Assembly: GCF_020990385.1 (NCBI RefSeq)
Contig: NZ_CP087598.1
Span: forward strand, 416,001 to 480,000
Reading direction: 5' to 3'
From: Paracoccus sp. MA
Lineage (GTDB): Bacteria > Pseudomonadota > Alphaproteobacteria > Rhodobacterales > Rhodobacteraceae
DNA: 64,000 bases
Shown: positions 50,420 to 59,543 of the stretch, piece after piece
How the letters are laid out: every line of letters begins with the position of its first letter
How positions within the stretch are numbered: position 1 is the stretch's first letter
Made by a program: the position numbers and the translations under genes
The notes under the pieces: generated by a model
Told to the model about the DNA's origin: nothing
Databases searched by the model: none
The model's input: only the letters and a program-made list of their open reading frames with translations

Positions 50420-50992
50420 CTAACGGCTGGCTCCTGGCACCCACAGGATATCCTGCGCGCCGTTTTCATTGGCGACGCGCCCCGCCACGAACAGCCAGTC
50501 CGACAGGCGGTTGAGATATTTCACCGCGGCGGGATTCGCATCCTCGGTCGCCGCCAGCGCCACGGCGGCGCGCTCGGCCCGCCGCGCCACGGTGCGCGAC
50601 AGGTGCAGATGCGCCGATAGCGCCGAGCCGCCCGGCAGGATGAAGCTGCGCAGGGCCGAAAGCCCGGCATTCATCGCGTCGATTTCCGATTCCAGCCGCT
50701 CGACCTGGGCGTCGATGATGCGCAGCACCGGATAGGGCGCCTCGGCATCCTCGTCCATGCGCGGGCGCGACAGGTCGGCGCCGAGGTCGAAAAGGTCGTT
50801 CTGGATCACCGCGATGCGCGCCGCGATCTCGCCCGTGGCATGCAGGCGGGCAAGGCCCAGCGTGGCGTTGAGCTCGTCCACCGTGCCGTAAGCCTCGACC
50901 CGCAGGGAATGCTTGGGCACGCGCTCGCCGTTCGACAGCGCGGTTTCGCCCTTGTCGCCCGTGCGGGTGTAGATCTTGTTGAGGACGACCAT
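50420..50992 (-). CDS. PduO-type cob(I)alamin adenosyltransferase
   Basis: The 190-residue enzyme transfers the adenosyl group of ATP to cob(I)alamin. PduO-type signatures are IYTRTGDKGETALSNGERV (ATP site), RVEAYGTVDELNATLGLAR, FILPGGSALSAHLHLSRTV and RRAERAAVALA with YLNRLSDWLFVAGR. It complements the cob cluster at 56-64 kb. It is 3 bp downstream of the HIG1-type gene. Confidence 0.93.
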   Translation of the reverse strand: MVVLNKIYTRTGDKGETALSNGERVPKHSLRVEAYGTVDELNATLGLARLHATGEIAARIAVIQNDLFDLGADLSRPRMDEDAEAPYPVLRIIDAQVERLESEIDAMNAGLSALRSFILPGGSALSAHLHLSRTVARRAERAAVALAATEDANPAAVKYLNRLSDWLFVAGRVANENGAQDILWVPGASR

Positions 50993-50995
50993 GGG

Positions 50996-51193
50996 CTAGC
51001 TCCTGACCCAGAGATAAAGCAGGAAGACCGCGATGGCGATCGCCTGGGCGATGATGCGCCAGCGCATCATGCGGTTGCCGTGCTTGCGGTTGAATTCGCC
51101 GCCGCGCGCGAAGCCGCCGATGCCGGTGGCCAGGATCACCACCACCGCAAGGCAGCAGATCGCGAGCAGGTAGAACAGCGGTTTGTCATGCAT
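50996..51193 (-). CDS. HIG1-type twin-transmembrane protein
   Basis: The 65-residue protein has two membrane helices (LFYLLAICCLAVVVILATGI; IIAQAIAIAVFLLYLWV) joined by a basic loop ARGGEFNRKHGNRMMRWR. This is the pattern of the bacterial HIG_1_N twin-transmembrane family, related to mitochondrial Rcf1/HIG1 respiratory supercomplex factors. The function in Paracoccus is not known to me. It is 3 bp upstream of the adenosyltransferase gene and likely co-transcribed. Confidence 0.85.
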   Translation of the reverse strand: MHDKPLFYLLAICCLAVVVILATGIGGFARGGEFNRKHGNRMMRWRIIAQAIAIAVFLLYLWVRS

Positions 51194-51217
51194 GGGCGGG
51201 CCCTTTCGGCGCGAAGC

Positions 51218-52036
51218 CTAGCTGCGGCGCGCGAACCAGTCCAGAGCGCGCGTGGAAAGAAGCCGCCGCCCGATGCCCGAGACATGGGTCGGCGTGGTGA
51301 CGTAATAGCGCGGGCGGGGCCTCGGGCTTTCCAGCGCCTGGGCGATGCGGGCGCTGACCGCCGCGGGCGGCAGTTCGAAGCGGTCCTTCTTCGCGGCCGG
51401 TTCGTAGAGGCGCTTCAGCAGCGTGCGGCGGTATTGCTCGGCGCGCGGGCTCGACTGCCAGTCGATCCAGCGTTCGAAATGCGGGATCGAGTTCAGCCGG
51501 ATCTTCGTGCCGATGGGGCCGGGCTCGATCAGGATGACCTTGACGCCGGTATCGGCCATCTCGACGCGCAGCACGTCGGTCAGCCCCTCCAGCGCGAATT
51601 TCGTCGCCACATAGGCGCCGCGCCAGGGGATGCCGACCAGGCCCAGGACCGAGCTGATGTTGACCACCCGCCCGCCATGCGCGCGGAAATGCGGCAGCAG
51701 CCGGCGGGTCAGGTCATGGGTGCCGAACAGGTTCGCCTCGAAGATAGCCCGCAATGCGCCGCGCGGCAGGTCCTCGGCGGCGCCGGGGATGGCGAAGGCG
51801 GCGTTGTTGACCAGCGCGTCGATGCGCCCCAGCGCCAGCGCGGCTTCGGCGCAGCGGGCCACGCTGTCCTCGCAGCCCAGTTCCAGCGGCAGGGTGTCGA
51901 AGCCCTCGGCGCGGCGGGCCGCGATATCCTGGGGCTTGCGGCAGGTGGCGATGACGCGCCAGCCGCGCCCGCGCATGTGCCGCGCCGCGTCCAGCCCGAT
52001 GCCCGAGGAACAGCCGGTGATCAGAACGGTCTTCAT
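51218..52036 (-). CDS. Short-chain dehydrogenase/reductase
   Basis: The 272-residue classical SDR has the cofactor motif [24 protein letters not shown], the active-site Ser region [15 protein letters not shown] and [10 protein letters not shown] with the Tyr-x3-Lys pair. The C-terminal [20 protein letters not shown] and [10 protein letters not shown] match the YbbO-like branch. The arginine after the first strand (ATCRKPQD) suggests NADPH. Substrate unknown. It is divergent from parC. Confidence 0.9.
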   Translation of the reverse strand: MKTVLITGCSSGIGLDAARHMRGRGWRVIATCRKPQDIAARRAEGFDTLPLELGCEDSVARCAEAALALGRIDALVNNAAFAIPGAAEDLPRGALRAIFEANLFGTHDLTRRLLPHFRAHGGRVVNISSVLGLVGIPWRGAYVATKFALEGLTDVLRVEMADTGVKVILIEPGPIGTKIRLNSIPHFERWIDWQSSPRAEQYRRTLLKRLYEPAAKKDRFELPPAAVSARIAQALESPRPRPRYYVTTPTHVSGIGRRLLSTRALDWFARRS

Positions 52037-52137
52037 GCGCGCCTCCTTGCCGGGCGGTTCTGCGCCAAGGCCGGGCCTTGTGCAAGCCGAGCATTTCCGG
52101 CTGGACCGAAGGCGTTGTCGGGCCTATTCAATCGGCC

Positions 52138-54381
52138 ATGTCCGACGATCCGAACCTTCCAGATCCGACCCCGCCCGATCCCAGCGCGGATCAGACCAGC
52201 TCCGAGCCGCTGTCGCGCGCCATCGGCGAACGCTACCTGACCTATGCGCTGTCGACGATCATGAACCGGGCGCTGCCCGATGCCCGCGACGGGCTGAAGC
52301 CGGTGCATCGCCGCATCCTGTTCGCCATGCGCGAATTGCGGCTGTCGCCCAGCGGGGCCTTCCGCAAATCGGCCAAGATCAGCGGCGACGTGATGGGCAA
52401 TTATCACCCGCATGGCGACGCGGCGATCTACGACGCCATGGCGCGGCTCGCCCAGCCCTTCGCCATGCGCTACCCGCTGGTGGACGGGCAGGGCAATTTC
52501 GGCAATATCGACGGCGACAACCCCGCCGCCAGCCGCTATACCGAGGCCCGCCTGACCGCCGCCGCCGAGGCGCTGATGGAAGGGCTGGCCGAGAACGCGG
52601 TCGATTTCCGCCCCAACTACGACGGCACGCTGGAAGAGCCCATCGTGCTGCCCGCCGCCTTTCCGAACCTGCTGTGCAACGGCGCCTCGGGCATCGCGGT
52701 GGGCATGGCGACCAACGTGCCGCCGCATAACCTGCACGAGGTGATCGACGCCTGCCTGCATCTGATCAAGGCGCCGGATGCCCGCGACGATACGCTGGTC
52801 AGCATCATCCCCGGCCCGGATTTCCCGACCGGCGGCGTGCTGGTCGAATCGCGCGAGACCATCGCCGAGGCCTACCGGACCGGCCGCGGCAGCCTGCGGC
52901 TGCGGGCGCGCTGGTCGGTCGAGGATCTGGGCCGCGGCCAGTGGCAGGTGGTCGTGACCGAGATCCCCTATCAGGTGCAGAAATCCAAGCTGATCGAGCG
53001 GCTGGCCGAGGTCATCCAGCTGAAGAAGGTGCCGATCCTGGCCGATGTGCGCGACGAATCGGCCGAGGACATCCGCATCGTGCTGGAGCCGCGCACCCGC
53101 GCCGTGGACCCCGAGCAGCTGATGGCGGCGCTGTTCCGGGTCAGCGACCTGGAAGTGCGCTTCGGCCTGAACATGAACGTGCTGATCGACGGCCGGGTGC
53201 CCAAGGTCTGCTCGCTCAAGGAGGTGCTGCGCGCTTTCCTCGATCATCGGCGCGAGGTGCTGGTGCGGCGCTCGAACCACCGGCTGGACAAGATCGCGGC
53301 TCGGCTGGAGGTGCTGGAGGGCTACATGATCGCCTTCCTGAACCTCGACCGGGTGATCGAGATCATCCGTCACGAGGAAGACCCGAAGGCGGTGATGATG
53401 GCCGAGTTCCGGCTGTCCGAGGTGCAGGTCGAGGCGATCCTGAACATGCGCCTGCGTGCGCTGCGCAAGCTCGAGGAAATCGAGCTGCGGGCCGAGCACG
53501 AGAAGCTGACCGCCGAGCGCGCCGAACTGACGGCCATGCTGGGCGACGAGGGCGCGCAATGGGCCAGGATCGCCGGCGAATTGCGCGAGACCCGGGCGAA
53601 ATTCGGCAAGTCCGCCCCCGGCGGCCAGCGCCGCACCGAGATCGGCGAGGCCGGCGTGGTGGCCGAGATCGACATGGATGCGATGATCGAGCGCGAGCCG
53701 ATCACCGTGATCCTGTCGAAGATGGGCTGGATCCGCGCCATGAAGGGCCACCAGCCGCTGGATGCCGAGGTCAAGTTCAAGGATGGCGACGGCCCCTTCA
53801 TGGCGCTGCATGCCGAGACCACCGACAAGCTGATGATCTTTGCCGCCAATGGCCGCTTCTACACCCTGCCGGCGAACAGCCTGCCCGGCGGGCGCGGCAT
53901 GGGCGAGCCCTTGCGGCTGATGATCGACCTGCCCAACGACGCCGCGGTGATCGACATCTTCCCCTGGCGCGAGGGCGAGCGTTATCTGGTCGCCTCGAAG
54001 GCCGGGGACGGGTTCATCGTCGCCGGGGCCGACATCCTGGCGCAGACCCGCGCCGGCAAGCAGGTGCTGAACGGCGAGGCCGCGCTGTGCCGGCGCGTGA
54101 CCGGCGATCACCTCGCCGTGGTGGGCCAGAACCGCAAGCTGCTGGTCTTCCCGCTGTCCGAACTGCCGGAAATGGCGCGCGGCAAGGGCGTGCGGCTGCA
54201 GAAATACAAGGATGGCGGGCTGTCGGATGCGATCTGCATCACGCTGGCCGAAGGGCTGCGCTGGCAGGAATCCGGCGGCAGGACCCGCAGCGAGCCGGAC
54301 CTGACCGAATGGCTCGGCAAGCGGGCGGGCGCAGGCTACATGGCGCCGCGCGGCTTCCCGCGCGACAACAGGTTCAACTGA
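52138..54381 (+). CDS. parC: DNA topoisomerase IV subunit A
   Basis: The 747-residue type IIA topoisomerase subunit decatenates daughter chromosomes with ParE. It has [40 protein letters not shown] (quinolone-resistance region), the active-site Tyr in [33 protein letters not shown], and a shortened C-terminal beta-pinwheel typical of ParC rather than GyrA. The start is ATG 52138. A TTG further upstream is in frame but lacks support. A terminator follows directly. Confidence 0.95.
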   Translation: MSDDPNLPDPTPPDPSADQTSSEPLSRAIGERYLTYALSTIMNRALPDARDGLKPVHRRILFAMRELRLSPSGAFRKSAKISGDVMGNYHPHGDAAIYDAMARLAQPFAMRYPLVDGQGNFGNIDGDNPAASRYTEARLTAAAEALMEGLAENAVDFRPNYDGTLEEPIVLPAAFPNLLCNGASGIAVGMATNVPPHNLHEVIDACLHLIKAPDARDDTLVSIIPGPDFPTGGVLVESRETIAEAYRTGRGSLRLRARWSVEDLGRGQWQVVVTEIPYQVQKSKLIERLAEVIQLKKVPILADVRDESAEDIRIVLEPRTRAVDPEQLMAALFRVSDLEVRFGLNMNVLIDGRVPKVCSLKEVLRAFLDHRREVLVRRSNHRLDKIAARLEVLEGYMIAFLNLDRVIEIIRHEEDPKAVMMAEFRLSEVQVEAILNMRLRALRKLEEIELRAEHEKLTAERAELTAMLGDEGAQWARIAGELRETRAKFGKSAPGGQRRTEIGEAGVVAEIDMDAMIEREPITVILSKMGWIRAMKGHQPLDAEVKFKDGDGPFMALHAETTDKLMIFAANGRFYTLPANSLPGGRGMGEPLRLMIDLPNDAAVIDIFPWREGERYLVASKAGDGFIVAGADILAQTRAGKQVLNGEAALCRRVTGDHLAVVGQNRKLLVFPLSELPEMARGKGVRLQKYKDGGLSDAICITLAEGLRWQESGGRTRSEPDLTEWLGKRAGAGYMAPRGFPRDNRFN

Positions 54382-54382
54382 G

Positions 54383-54404
54383 AAGGGCGGCTCCGCCCTT
54401 TTCG
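54383..54404 (+). terminator. Intrinsic terminator of parC
   Basis: AAGGGCG-GCTC-CGCCCTT (54383-54400) runs into TTTTC, two bases after the parC stop. It also lies immediately past the convergent 52-residue gene. Confidence 0.85.
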
Positions 54405-54563
54405 CTAGCTGTTCGTGCTCGGCGGCGTGGCCGGGCGTTCGACCGGCGTGGTGGCCGCTGTCTGGTCGCTGGACATCTTCTTGTGGCCCGGGCAGTCCGC
54501 AAGCGCGGGAACTGCGGCCATCGAAAGCGCCAGCGCGAGGGCGACGGTCTTGCTGATCATCAT
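54405..54563 (-). CDS. 52-residue exported small protein
   Basis: ATG at 54563 has the very good ribosome site AAGGAG five bases upstream. The frame encodes a clear Sec signal peptide (KTVALALALSMAAVPALA) and then a mature peptide of about 30 residues, DCPGHKKMSSDQTAATTP followed by VERPATPPSTNS. It is Pro/Thr-rich, with a single Cys near the new N-terminus but no lipobox spacing. It is convergent with parC and shares its terminator. I do not recognise a family. The ribosome site and signal peptide make it a credible gene. Confidence 0.72.
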   Translation of the reverse strand: MMISKTVALALALSMAAVPALADCPGHKKMSSDQTAATTPVERPATPPSTNS

Positions 54564-54661
54564 CGGCTCCTTCCTGCGGTTCAGGCATGCCGGACAGGCC
54601 AGGGCGCAGGCCCGGCATGTCCCAGCCTGACACGCGACGGCGATTCGATCAATTCCGCGGC

Positions 54662-55249
54662 CTAGTCCTCACGAACCTGTTTGCGGCCGGTGATCATCGG
54701 CCGCACCAGATCCTCGCGCTTCCAGAAGCGATAGAACAGGATCATCGCGACATGCAGCAGCACCAGGACCAGGATCAGGTTGGCGCCCAGATTGTGCCAG
54801 CCCACCGCCTTGGACCGCGTGGCGCTGCTGACGTAAGAGGCCAGCGGGCCGACATTGATATAGTCGTCGGGGTCCGAGATCAGCCCGCTGGTGACCTGCG
54901 CCGCCAGCACTGCCAGCAGCGCGATGACCGACAGCGCCCCCAGCGGGTTATGGCCGGGCCAGTAGCTGGGCTCGCGCAGGAACATGCCGCGCATATAGCC
55001 GGCGACGGCGCCCGGCCCGCGGATGAAATGCGAGAACCGGGCCGGGGCCGGGCCGACGAAGCCCCAGACCAGCCGAAAGACCAGCAGCCCGGCCACGACA
55101 TAGCCGCACCAGAAATGCAGCGTCATCCTGGCCGGACCGAACTGGCCCAGGCACCATCCGGCGATCACGAAGAAGGCCAGCAGCCAGTGGAACGCGCGCA
55201 GCAGCGGGTCCCAAAGCCGGACCTCGCGCAGCGGACCGCGCCCGGCCAT
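54662..55249 (-). CDS. Cytochrome b561/b6-type membrane protein paired with cytochrome c'
   Basis: The 195-residue protein has four membrane segments and the haem-ligand histidines in LLRAFHWLLAFFVIAGW, ARMTLHFWCGYVVAGLLVF and AVGWHNLGANLILVLVLLHV. It begins EVRLWDPLLRAFHW, as in diverse Ni-hydrogenase-type b cytochromes. It should pass quinol electrons to the cytochrome c' encoded just upstream, with which it overlaps by one base (TGATG). Confidence 0.88.
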   Translation of the reverse strand: MAGRGPLREVRLWDPLLRAFHWLLAFFVIAGWCLGQFGPARMTLHFWCGYVVAGLLVFRLVWGFVGPAPARFSHFIRGPGAVAGYMRGMFLREPSYWPGHNPLGALSVIALLAVLAAQVTSGLISDPDDYINVGPLASYVSSATRSKAVGWHNLGANLILVLVLLHVAMILFYRFWKREDLVRPMITGRKQVRED

Positions 55250-55704
55250 CAGCTTTTCTCGCGGAAGACGTCGTGGCAGGCCTTGCAGGCCTCGCCCAGC
55301 TTGCCGACGACCGGCCCGACATTGCCTTCACCGCCCTTGACCGCCTCGGACACGCCGGCGGCGGCCTGTTGCAGCCCGGCGAATTTAGACCTGAATTCGT
55401 CCGGGTTGTTCCAGATGTCGGGCTTGGCCGCGCTGTCCTGGGCATCGGCCGAGCTGCTGCCCGCGATGAACAGGCCGGGCAGGTCGTATTGCGTCAGCGC
55501 CTCGATATTGGCCGCGGCGCGGCTGGCGGCGGCCTCGTCATAGGCGATCTCGCCCTTGGCCATGCCCGACAGCGTGCCCATGCTGATCGCCAGCATCTGA
55601 TAGAAGCCGTGGCGGGCCTCGATGGCCTGGCCGACCGGATCGTCCTGGGCCAGGCTGGCAAGCGGAACCGCGGCAAGGGTGGCGGCGGCAAGAATCAGGC
55701 GCAT
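55249..55704 (-). CDS. cycP: Cytochrome c'
   Basis: The 151-residue protein has a Sec signal (residues 1-19, ending LASLAQ). A four-helix class II cytochrome follows with the single haem motif CKACH at residues 140-144, followed by DVFREKS as in cytochromes c'. The start EARHGFYQMLAISMGTLSGM contains the usual distal-side region. Cytochrome c' binds NO and protects against nitrosative stress in denitrifiers. AAAGGA precedes the start. The coupled b-type cytochrome suggests direct reduction from the quinol pool. Confidence 0.93.
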   Translation of the reverse strand: MRLILAAATLAAVPLASLAQDDPVGQAIEARHGFYQMLAISMGTLSGMAKGEIAYDEAAASRAAANIEALTQYDLPGLFIAGSSSADAQDSAAKPDIWNNPDEFRSKFAGLQQAAAGVSEAVKGGEGNVGPVVGKLGEACKACHDVFREKS

Positions 55705-56097
55705 GTCGTCGTTCCTTTCATGTGGCGTATGGCTTCAATCGGGTTCGCGCGGGATCAGAGTTGCACAGCCCGCCGCGCCTGCCAACGCATCGGGCGATGC
55801 CATTTTCGTGAAACCCCCCGGCCTCGCGCGATTTTTTTCCGGCGGCCGGGCTTTGCCGGACTTTGCCGGGCCGCGCATTTTTCGCCGCCCGCCTGCCCGG
55901 ATGGCCAAGATTTGGGCAAAACCCTTCTCGCAGGGGTTGAGGGGCCATGCGGCGCTTGCGCCCCGCCGCGCGGCGGGCGCAAGCTGAGGGGGACGGGGTC
56001 GCATCCTCCGTCAGCCCCGCGCCGCACGGGGCCTGCATGGCAGTGACCGCCGTTCATGCCGCGTCTCCTCCCTCCACGCGGCATGGACGGCGGCGTT
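55705..56097. other. 393-bp non-coding region upstream of cycP with long inverted repeat
   Basis: This holds the cycP promoter region and the 3' flank of the cob operon. Arms at 56047-56064 and 56076-56093 (CCGCCGTTCATGCCGCGT and its complement with one wobble) enclose an 11-nt CTCCTCCCTCC loop. No cobalamin riboswitch (B12 box) was recognised. One open frame on the minus strand is preceded by GGAGGGAGGAG, but its composition looks non-coding. Confidence 0.6.
56047..56093 (-). repeat. 18-bp imperfect inverted repeat after the cob operon
   Basis: The arms pair over 18 bp with one G-T wobble; the loop is 11 nt and purine-only on the minus strand. It begins 5 bp beyond the last cob-operon gene. 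No T-run follows, so it may act as an mRNA 3' stabiliser or a rho-linked end. Confidence 0.6.
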
Positions 56098-56406
56098 TCA
56101 GCCCGCCGGGATGCGCAGCTTCAGGCAGAAGCGCAGCCGGCCGCAGGGCCGGGCGTCGCGGATCCAGCCGTCCGGCGCCGCCAGATAGGCGCGGATCGTC
56201 GCGGCCACGTCGGCGGCGTCCCCCGGGCGCAGGTCGTGGAACAGATAGGCGCCGCGCCCCGGCGCCTGCAGCGCCATCAGCAAAGGCCGGGCGTCCCGCG
56301 CCCGCAAGCTGGCGCGGCGCAGGGCGATGTCGGGGCCAAGCGGGCGCAGCGCCTCGGCCAAGGCATCGGCCTCGGCGCCCGGCGGCAGGGTCAGCGTGAC
56401 CGGCAT
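56098..56406 (-). CDS. 102-residue uncharacterised protein at the end of the cob operon
   Basis: The frame starts inside cobF (16-bp overlap) and ends right before the inverted repeat. It encodes MPVTLTLPPGAEADALAEAL, then RASLRARDARPLLMALQAPG, AYLFHDLRPGDAADVAATIR and RLRFCLKLRIPAG. The protein looks soluble, with alternating beta-strand and helix patches and no metal-binding motif. I do not recognise the family. Overlap with cobF suggests co-translation and a link to cobalamin synthesis, which is only an inference. Confidence 0.65.
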   Translation of the reverse strand: MPVTLTLPPGAEADALAEALRPLGPDIALRRASLRARDARPLLMALQAPGRGAYLFHDLRPGDAADVAATIRAYLAAPDGWIRDARPCGRLRFCLKLRIPAG

Positions 56407-57140
56407 CGATCCAGCAGGTAGATGTCCATGATCCAGCCGTGCTCCGCCCGCGCGCGGGCGCGGGTCTCAAGGATGCGCCCGGCGACCTCGGGCAGCGGTC
56501 CCGCAATCAGGATCTGCTGGGGCATGCCCAGGAACGCCCCCCACCAGATATGCAGCCCCTGCGCGTCGAGGCTTTGGAACGAGTATTCGCCGTCCAGCAT
56601 CACGACCAGCCGGTCCACCCCGTCCGGCCAGCCATGATCGCGGATCCGGCGGCCGGTGGTGATCAGCACCGGCGCGGCCACCGCGTTCAGCGGCATGGCA
56701 TGGGCGGCGCAAAGCGCCTGGATGGCGGTGATGCCGGGGATCACCCGCAGGTTCAGCGGCAGGCGGCACGCCACCCGTTCCGCGATGCGCAGCGTGCTGT
56801 CGTAAAGCGAGGGGTCGCCCCAGACCAGCAGCGCCGGGCGGATGGCGCCATGGGCGCGGATCACCTGTTCCCAGCAGGCGGCGATGGCGTCGTGCCAGGC
56901 CTCGACGCCCTGGCGATAGCCCTCGCTCACGTCGCGCGTGGGCATGTCGAACACCGCCAGCGGCGGCGGGCTGGCCAGCACTTGCCGGCAAAGCGCCTGG
57001 CGCAGCTCGGCCAGGTCGGCCTTGTCCTCGCCCTTCGAGGGGATCAGGATCAGGTCGGCATCGGCCATGGCGGCGATGGCCTCGCGCGTCAGGTGGCCGG
57101 GGCTGCCGGTGCCGATGCCGATCAGCGCAAGCTCGATCAT
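56391..57140 (-). CDS. cobF: Precorrin-6A synthase (deacetylating)
   Basis: This 249-residue tetrapyrrole methylase performs C1 methylation with loss of acetate in the aerobic pathway. Signatures are [80 protein letters not shown] and HIWWGAFLGMPQQILIAGPL. CobF is restricted to the oxygen-dependent route, so its presence fixes the pathway type. It overlaps the cobB stop (ATGA). Confidence 0.94.
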   Translation of the reverse strand: MIELALIGIGTGSPGHLTREAIAAMADADLILIPSKGEDKADLAELRQALCRQVLASPPPLAVFDMPTRDVSEGYRQGVEAWHDAIAACWEQVIRAHGAIRPALLVWGDPSLYDSTLRIAERVACRLPLNLRVIPGITAIQALCAAHAMPLNAVAAPVLITTGRRIRDHGWPDGVDRLVVMLDGEYSFQSLDAQGLHIWWGAFLGMPQQILIAGPLPEVAGRILETRARARAEHGWIMDIYLLDRCRSR

Positions 57141-58426
57141 GGCGCCGCTCCGATCAGGTGGAAGAAGCTGCCGGTGGCCTGGCCGCGCCGCGAGCCGGTC
57201 TCGGGCACCGCATCGCCATTGGCGTCCGCGACGCGGGCCAGCGGTTCGTCGGGCTGGGCAAGGATCGTCGCATAGTGGAACTCGTGCCCGGCCAGCGGCT
57301 GGCGATAAAGCCCGGCCAACGGCTCGGCGCGGCGATAGCCCAGATGCATGCGGCGCTGCGCGTAGCTGGTCTCCAGCCCCAGCAGCCCGGCCATCTGGTG
57401 CCGTGTGCCCTGGGCATCGACCAGCCCGGCGCCCATCGCCATGTAGCCGCCGCATTCGCCATGCACCGGCCGCGTTTCCGCAAAGCGCCGCAGCCCGTCG
57501 CGGAAGCGACCGGCCGCGGCCAGCCGGCCCGCGTGCAGTTCGGGATAGCCGCCGGGCAGCCAGCAGGCCCCGGCGCTGTCGTCCGGCGCCTGATCGGCCA
57601 GCGGCGAGAAGGGCATGATCGTCGCCCCCGCCGCCCGCCAGCCGGCAATGAGATGCGGATAGACAAAGGAAAAAGCTTCGTCCTGCGCCAGCGCGATGCG
57701 TTCGGCCGGGGGCGGCAGCGGGCGAAACGGCTCGGTCGCGATCCCGCCAGAAGCCGCCGCGATGATGGCGTCAAGGTCCAGATGCCGCGCCGCCGCCTCG
57801 CCCGCCGCCGTCAGCAGGGCCTCCAGCGCGGCATGTTCCTGGGCCTGCACCAGCCCCAGATGCCGCTCGGGCAGCTCGATCCCGGCCTCGCGCGGCAGCA
57901 CGCCCAGCACCGGGATCGAGAGCTGGTCGAAAGCCTGCCGCATCAACACCTCGTGCCGGGGCGAGGCGACGCGGTTCAGCACCACCCCGGCCAGAGGCAC
58001 GTCGCGGCGCATCTCGCGGAATCCCAGCGCCACGGCGGCGGCGGATTGCGCCTGTCCCTTGCAGTCCATGACCAGCAGCACCGGCCAGCCGGTCAGCGCG
58101 GCGATGTCGGCGCTGGCGCCGTTGCCGCAGCCGCCCGTCCGCGCCACGCCGTCGAAAAGGCCCATCGAGCCCTCGGCCAGCGCGATATCCGCGCCGTCCG
58201 CCGCGCCGATCAGATGCGCGATCTGCGCCCGGCCCATGGCCCAGCTGTCGAGGTTGAAGGATTCCCGCCCGGCCGCCGCGCGGTGAAAGGCCGGGTCGAT
58301 ATAATCCGGCCCGCTTTTGAAGGGCTGCACCACCAGACCGCGCGCCCGCAGGGCGGCGATCAGCCCCAGCGTGACCGTGGTCTTGCCGCTGCCCGAGGCG
58401 GGGGCGCTGATGACCAGCCCCTTCAT
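57137..58426 (-). CDS. cobB: Hydrogenobyrinate a,c-diamide synthase
   Basis: The 429-residue glutamine-dependent amidase begins with the P-loop [20 protein letters not shown] and has [40 protein letters not shown] and [21 protein letters not shown] class I glutaminase-like domain follows with [16 protein letters not shown] and [18 protein letters not shown] (Cys nucleophile). It amidates the a and c side chains. Four-base overlaps link it to cobM and cobF. Confidence 0.95.
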   Translation of the reverse strand: MKGLVISAPASGSGKTTVTLGLIAALRARGLVVQPFKSGPDYIDPAFHRAAAGRESFNLDSWAMGRAQIAHLIGAADGADIALAEGSMGLFDGVARTGGCGNGASADIAALTGWPVLLVMDCKGQAQSAAAVALGFREMRRDVPLAGVVLNRVASPRHEVLMRQAFDQLSIPVLGVLPREAGIELPERHLGLVQAQEHAALEALLTAAGEAAARHLDLDAIIAAASGGIATEPFRPLPPPAERIALAQDEAFSFVYPHLIAGWRAAGATIMPFSPLADQAPDDSAGACWLPGGYPELHAGRLAAAGRFRDGLRRFAETRPVHGECGGYMAMGAGLVDAQGTRHQMAGLLGLETSYAQRRMHLGYRRAEPLAGLYRQPLAGHEFHYATILAQPDEPLARVADANGDAVPETGSRRGQATGSFFHLIGAAP

Positions 58427-59196
58427 TCGGGAAACCGCGGCGCGGTGCCCACGGGGCGGAAGCGGCGGTCGTAATCGCCGGCATAGAGGCGGCTTTCCTC
58501 GAAGCCCTCGGCCGCCAGCGCCGGGCCGACCAGGATCAGCGCCGTGCGCTCGCCCGCGCCGATGGCGGGGTCCAGCGTGGCCAGCGTGGCGCGGTGGATG
58601 CGCTGGTCGGGCCAGCTGGCGCGGAACACCACCGCGACCGGGCAGTCGGGGCCGTAATGCGGCAGCAGTTCCGCCTGCACGCGGTCCAGCACATGCACCG
58701 ACAGGTGGATGGCCAGCGTCGCGCCGGTGGCGGCGAAATTGGCCAAGGTCTCGCCCTCGGGCATCGAGGAGGCGCGGCCCGAGGTGCGGGTCAGCACCAC
58801 CGATTGCGCGATGCCCGGCAGGGTCAGTTCCGCCCCCAGCGCCGCGGCGGCGGCGGCAAAGGACGGCACGCCGGGGGTCACGTCATAGGGGATGCCGAGG
58901 TCGCGCAGCCGCCGCAACTGCTCGCCCATGGCCGACCAGACCGACAGGTCGCCCGAATGCAGCCGCGCCACGTCTTGGCCGGCCTGATGCGCGGCGGCGA
59001 TCTCGGCGATGATCTGGTCCAGGTCCATCGGCGCGGTGTTCACGATCCGCGCACCGGGCGGGCAATGGCTCAGCAGCGCCTGGGGCACCAGCGAACCGGC
59101 ATAGAGGCAGACCGGCGAGGCGGCGATCAGGTCGCGGCCGCGCAGGGTGATCAGGTCGGCCGCGCCGGGGCCGGCGCCGATGAAATGGACGGTCAT
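58423..59196 (-). CDS. cobM: Precorrin-4 C11-methyltransferase
   Basis: This 257-residue methylase begins [20 protein letters not shown] and has [60 protein letters not shown] and [20 protein letters not shown]. These are diagnostic for CobM/CbiF. It methylates C11 of precorrin-4. It overlaps cobB by four bases and follows cobE on the same strand, also with a four-base overlap. Confidence 0.95.
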   Translation of the reverse strand: MTVHFIGAGPGAADLITLRGRDLIAASPVCLYAGSLVPQALLSHCPPGARIVNTAPMDLDQIIAEIAAAHQAGQDVARLHSGDLSVWSAMGEQLRRLRDLGIPYDVTPGVPSFAAAAAALGAELTLPGIAQSVVLTRTSGRASSMPEGETLANFAATGATLAIHLSVHVLDRVQAELLPHYGPDCPVAVVFRASWPDQRIHRATLATLDPAIGAGERTALILVGPALAAEGFEESRLYAGDYDRRFRPVGTAPRFPE

Positions 59197-59543
59197 GCGG
59201 GGTCTCCTTCTGCGATGGCGGCGGTGGCCATGCCGTCTTGCGAGATGACGCGCGGCGCGACGATGCGCGCGCCGGGGCCGAGGGCGGCCAAGGCGGCAGC
59301 CTCGGCCAGCGAGCCGGTGCCGAGCCGCGCCAGGATGCGCGGCGATCGGGTGGGGGTGGCGATGCCGGCGACCTCGACGGCGATCAGCGGCAGGCCGGTG
59401 CGGGCGGCCAGCGCCCGGATCACCGGCGCATCCGCCTTGGCCGGGCTGGTCGCCAGCGCATCCGCCGAACCGGCGCGGGCCAGCGCGTCGGCAAGCGAGG
59501 CGAGGCTTGCCGCCCGGCGAAAGCCGATGCCCGCGACCCTCAT
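59193..59543 (-). CDS. cobE: CobE (CbiG C-terminal domain) cobalamin biosynthesis protein
   Basis: The 116-residue protein has [40 protein letters not shown], and [20 protein letters not shown] with [20 protein letters not shown]. These match the CbiG C-terminal/CobE domain. CobE is needed for cobalamin synthesis but its biochemical role is unclear. The ATG at 59543 overlaps the cobL stop (ATGA); an upstream in-frame Met at 59555 is less likely. Confidence 0.9.
   Translation of the reverse strand: MRVAGIGFRRAASLASLADALARAGSADALATSPAKADAPVIRALAARTGLPLIAVEVAGIATPTRSPRILARLGTGSLAEAAALAALGPGARIVAPRVISQDGMATAAIAEGDPA

Noticed and set aside
55755..56084. Minus-strand open frame upstream of cycP preceded by GGAGGGAGGAG
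   Set aside because: The purine run is the loop of an inverted repeat. The encoded chain is Arg/Pro/Gly-rich without fold-like patterning, and it occupies the cycP promoter region.
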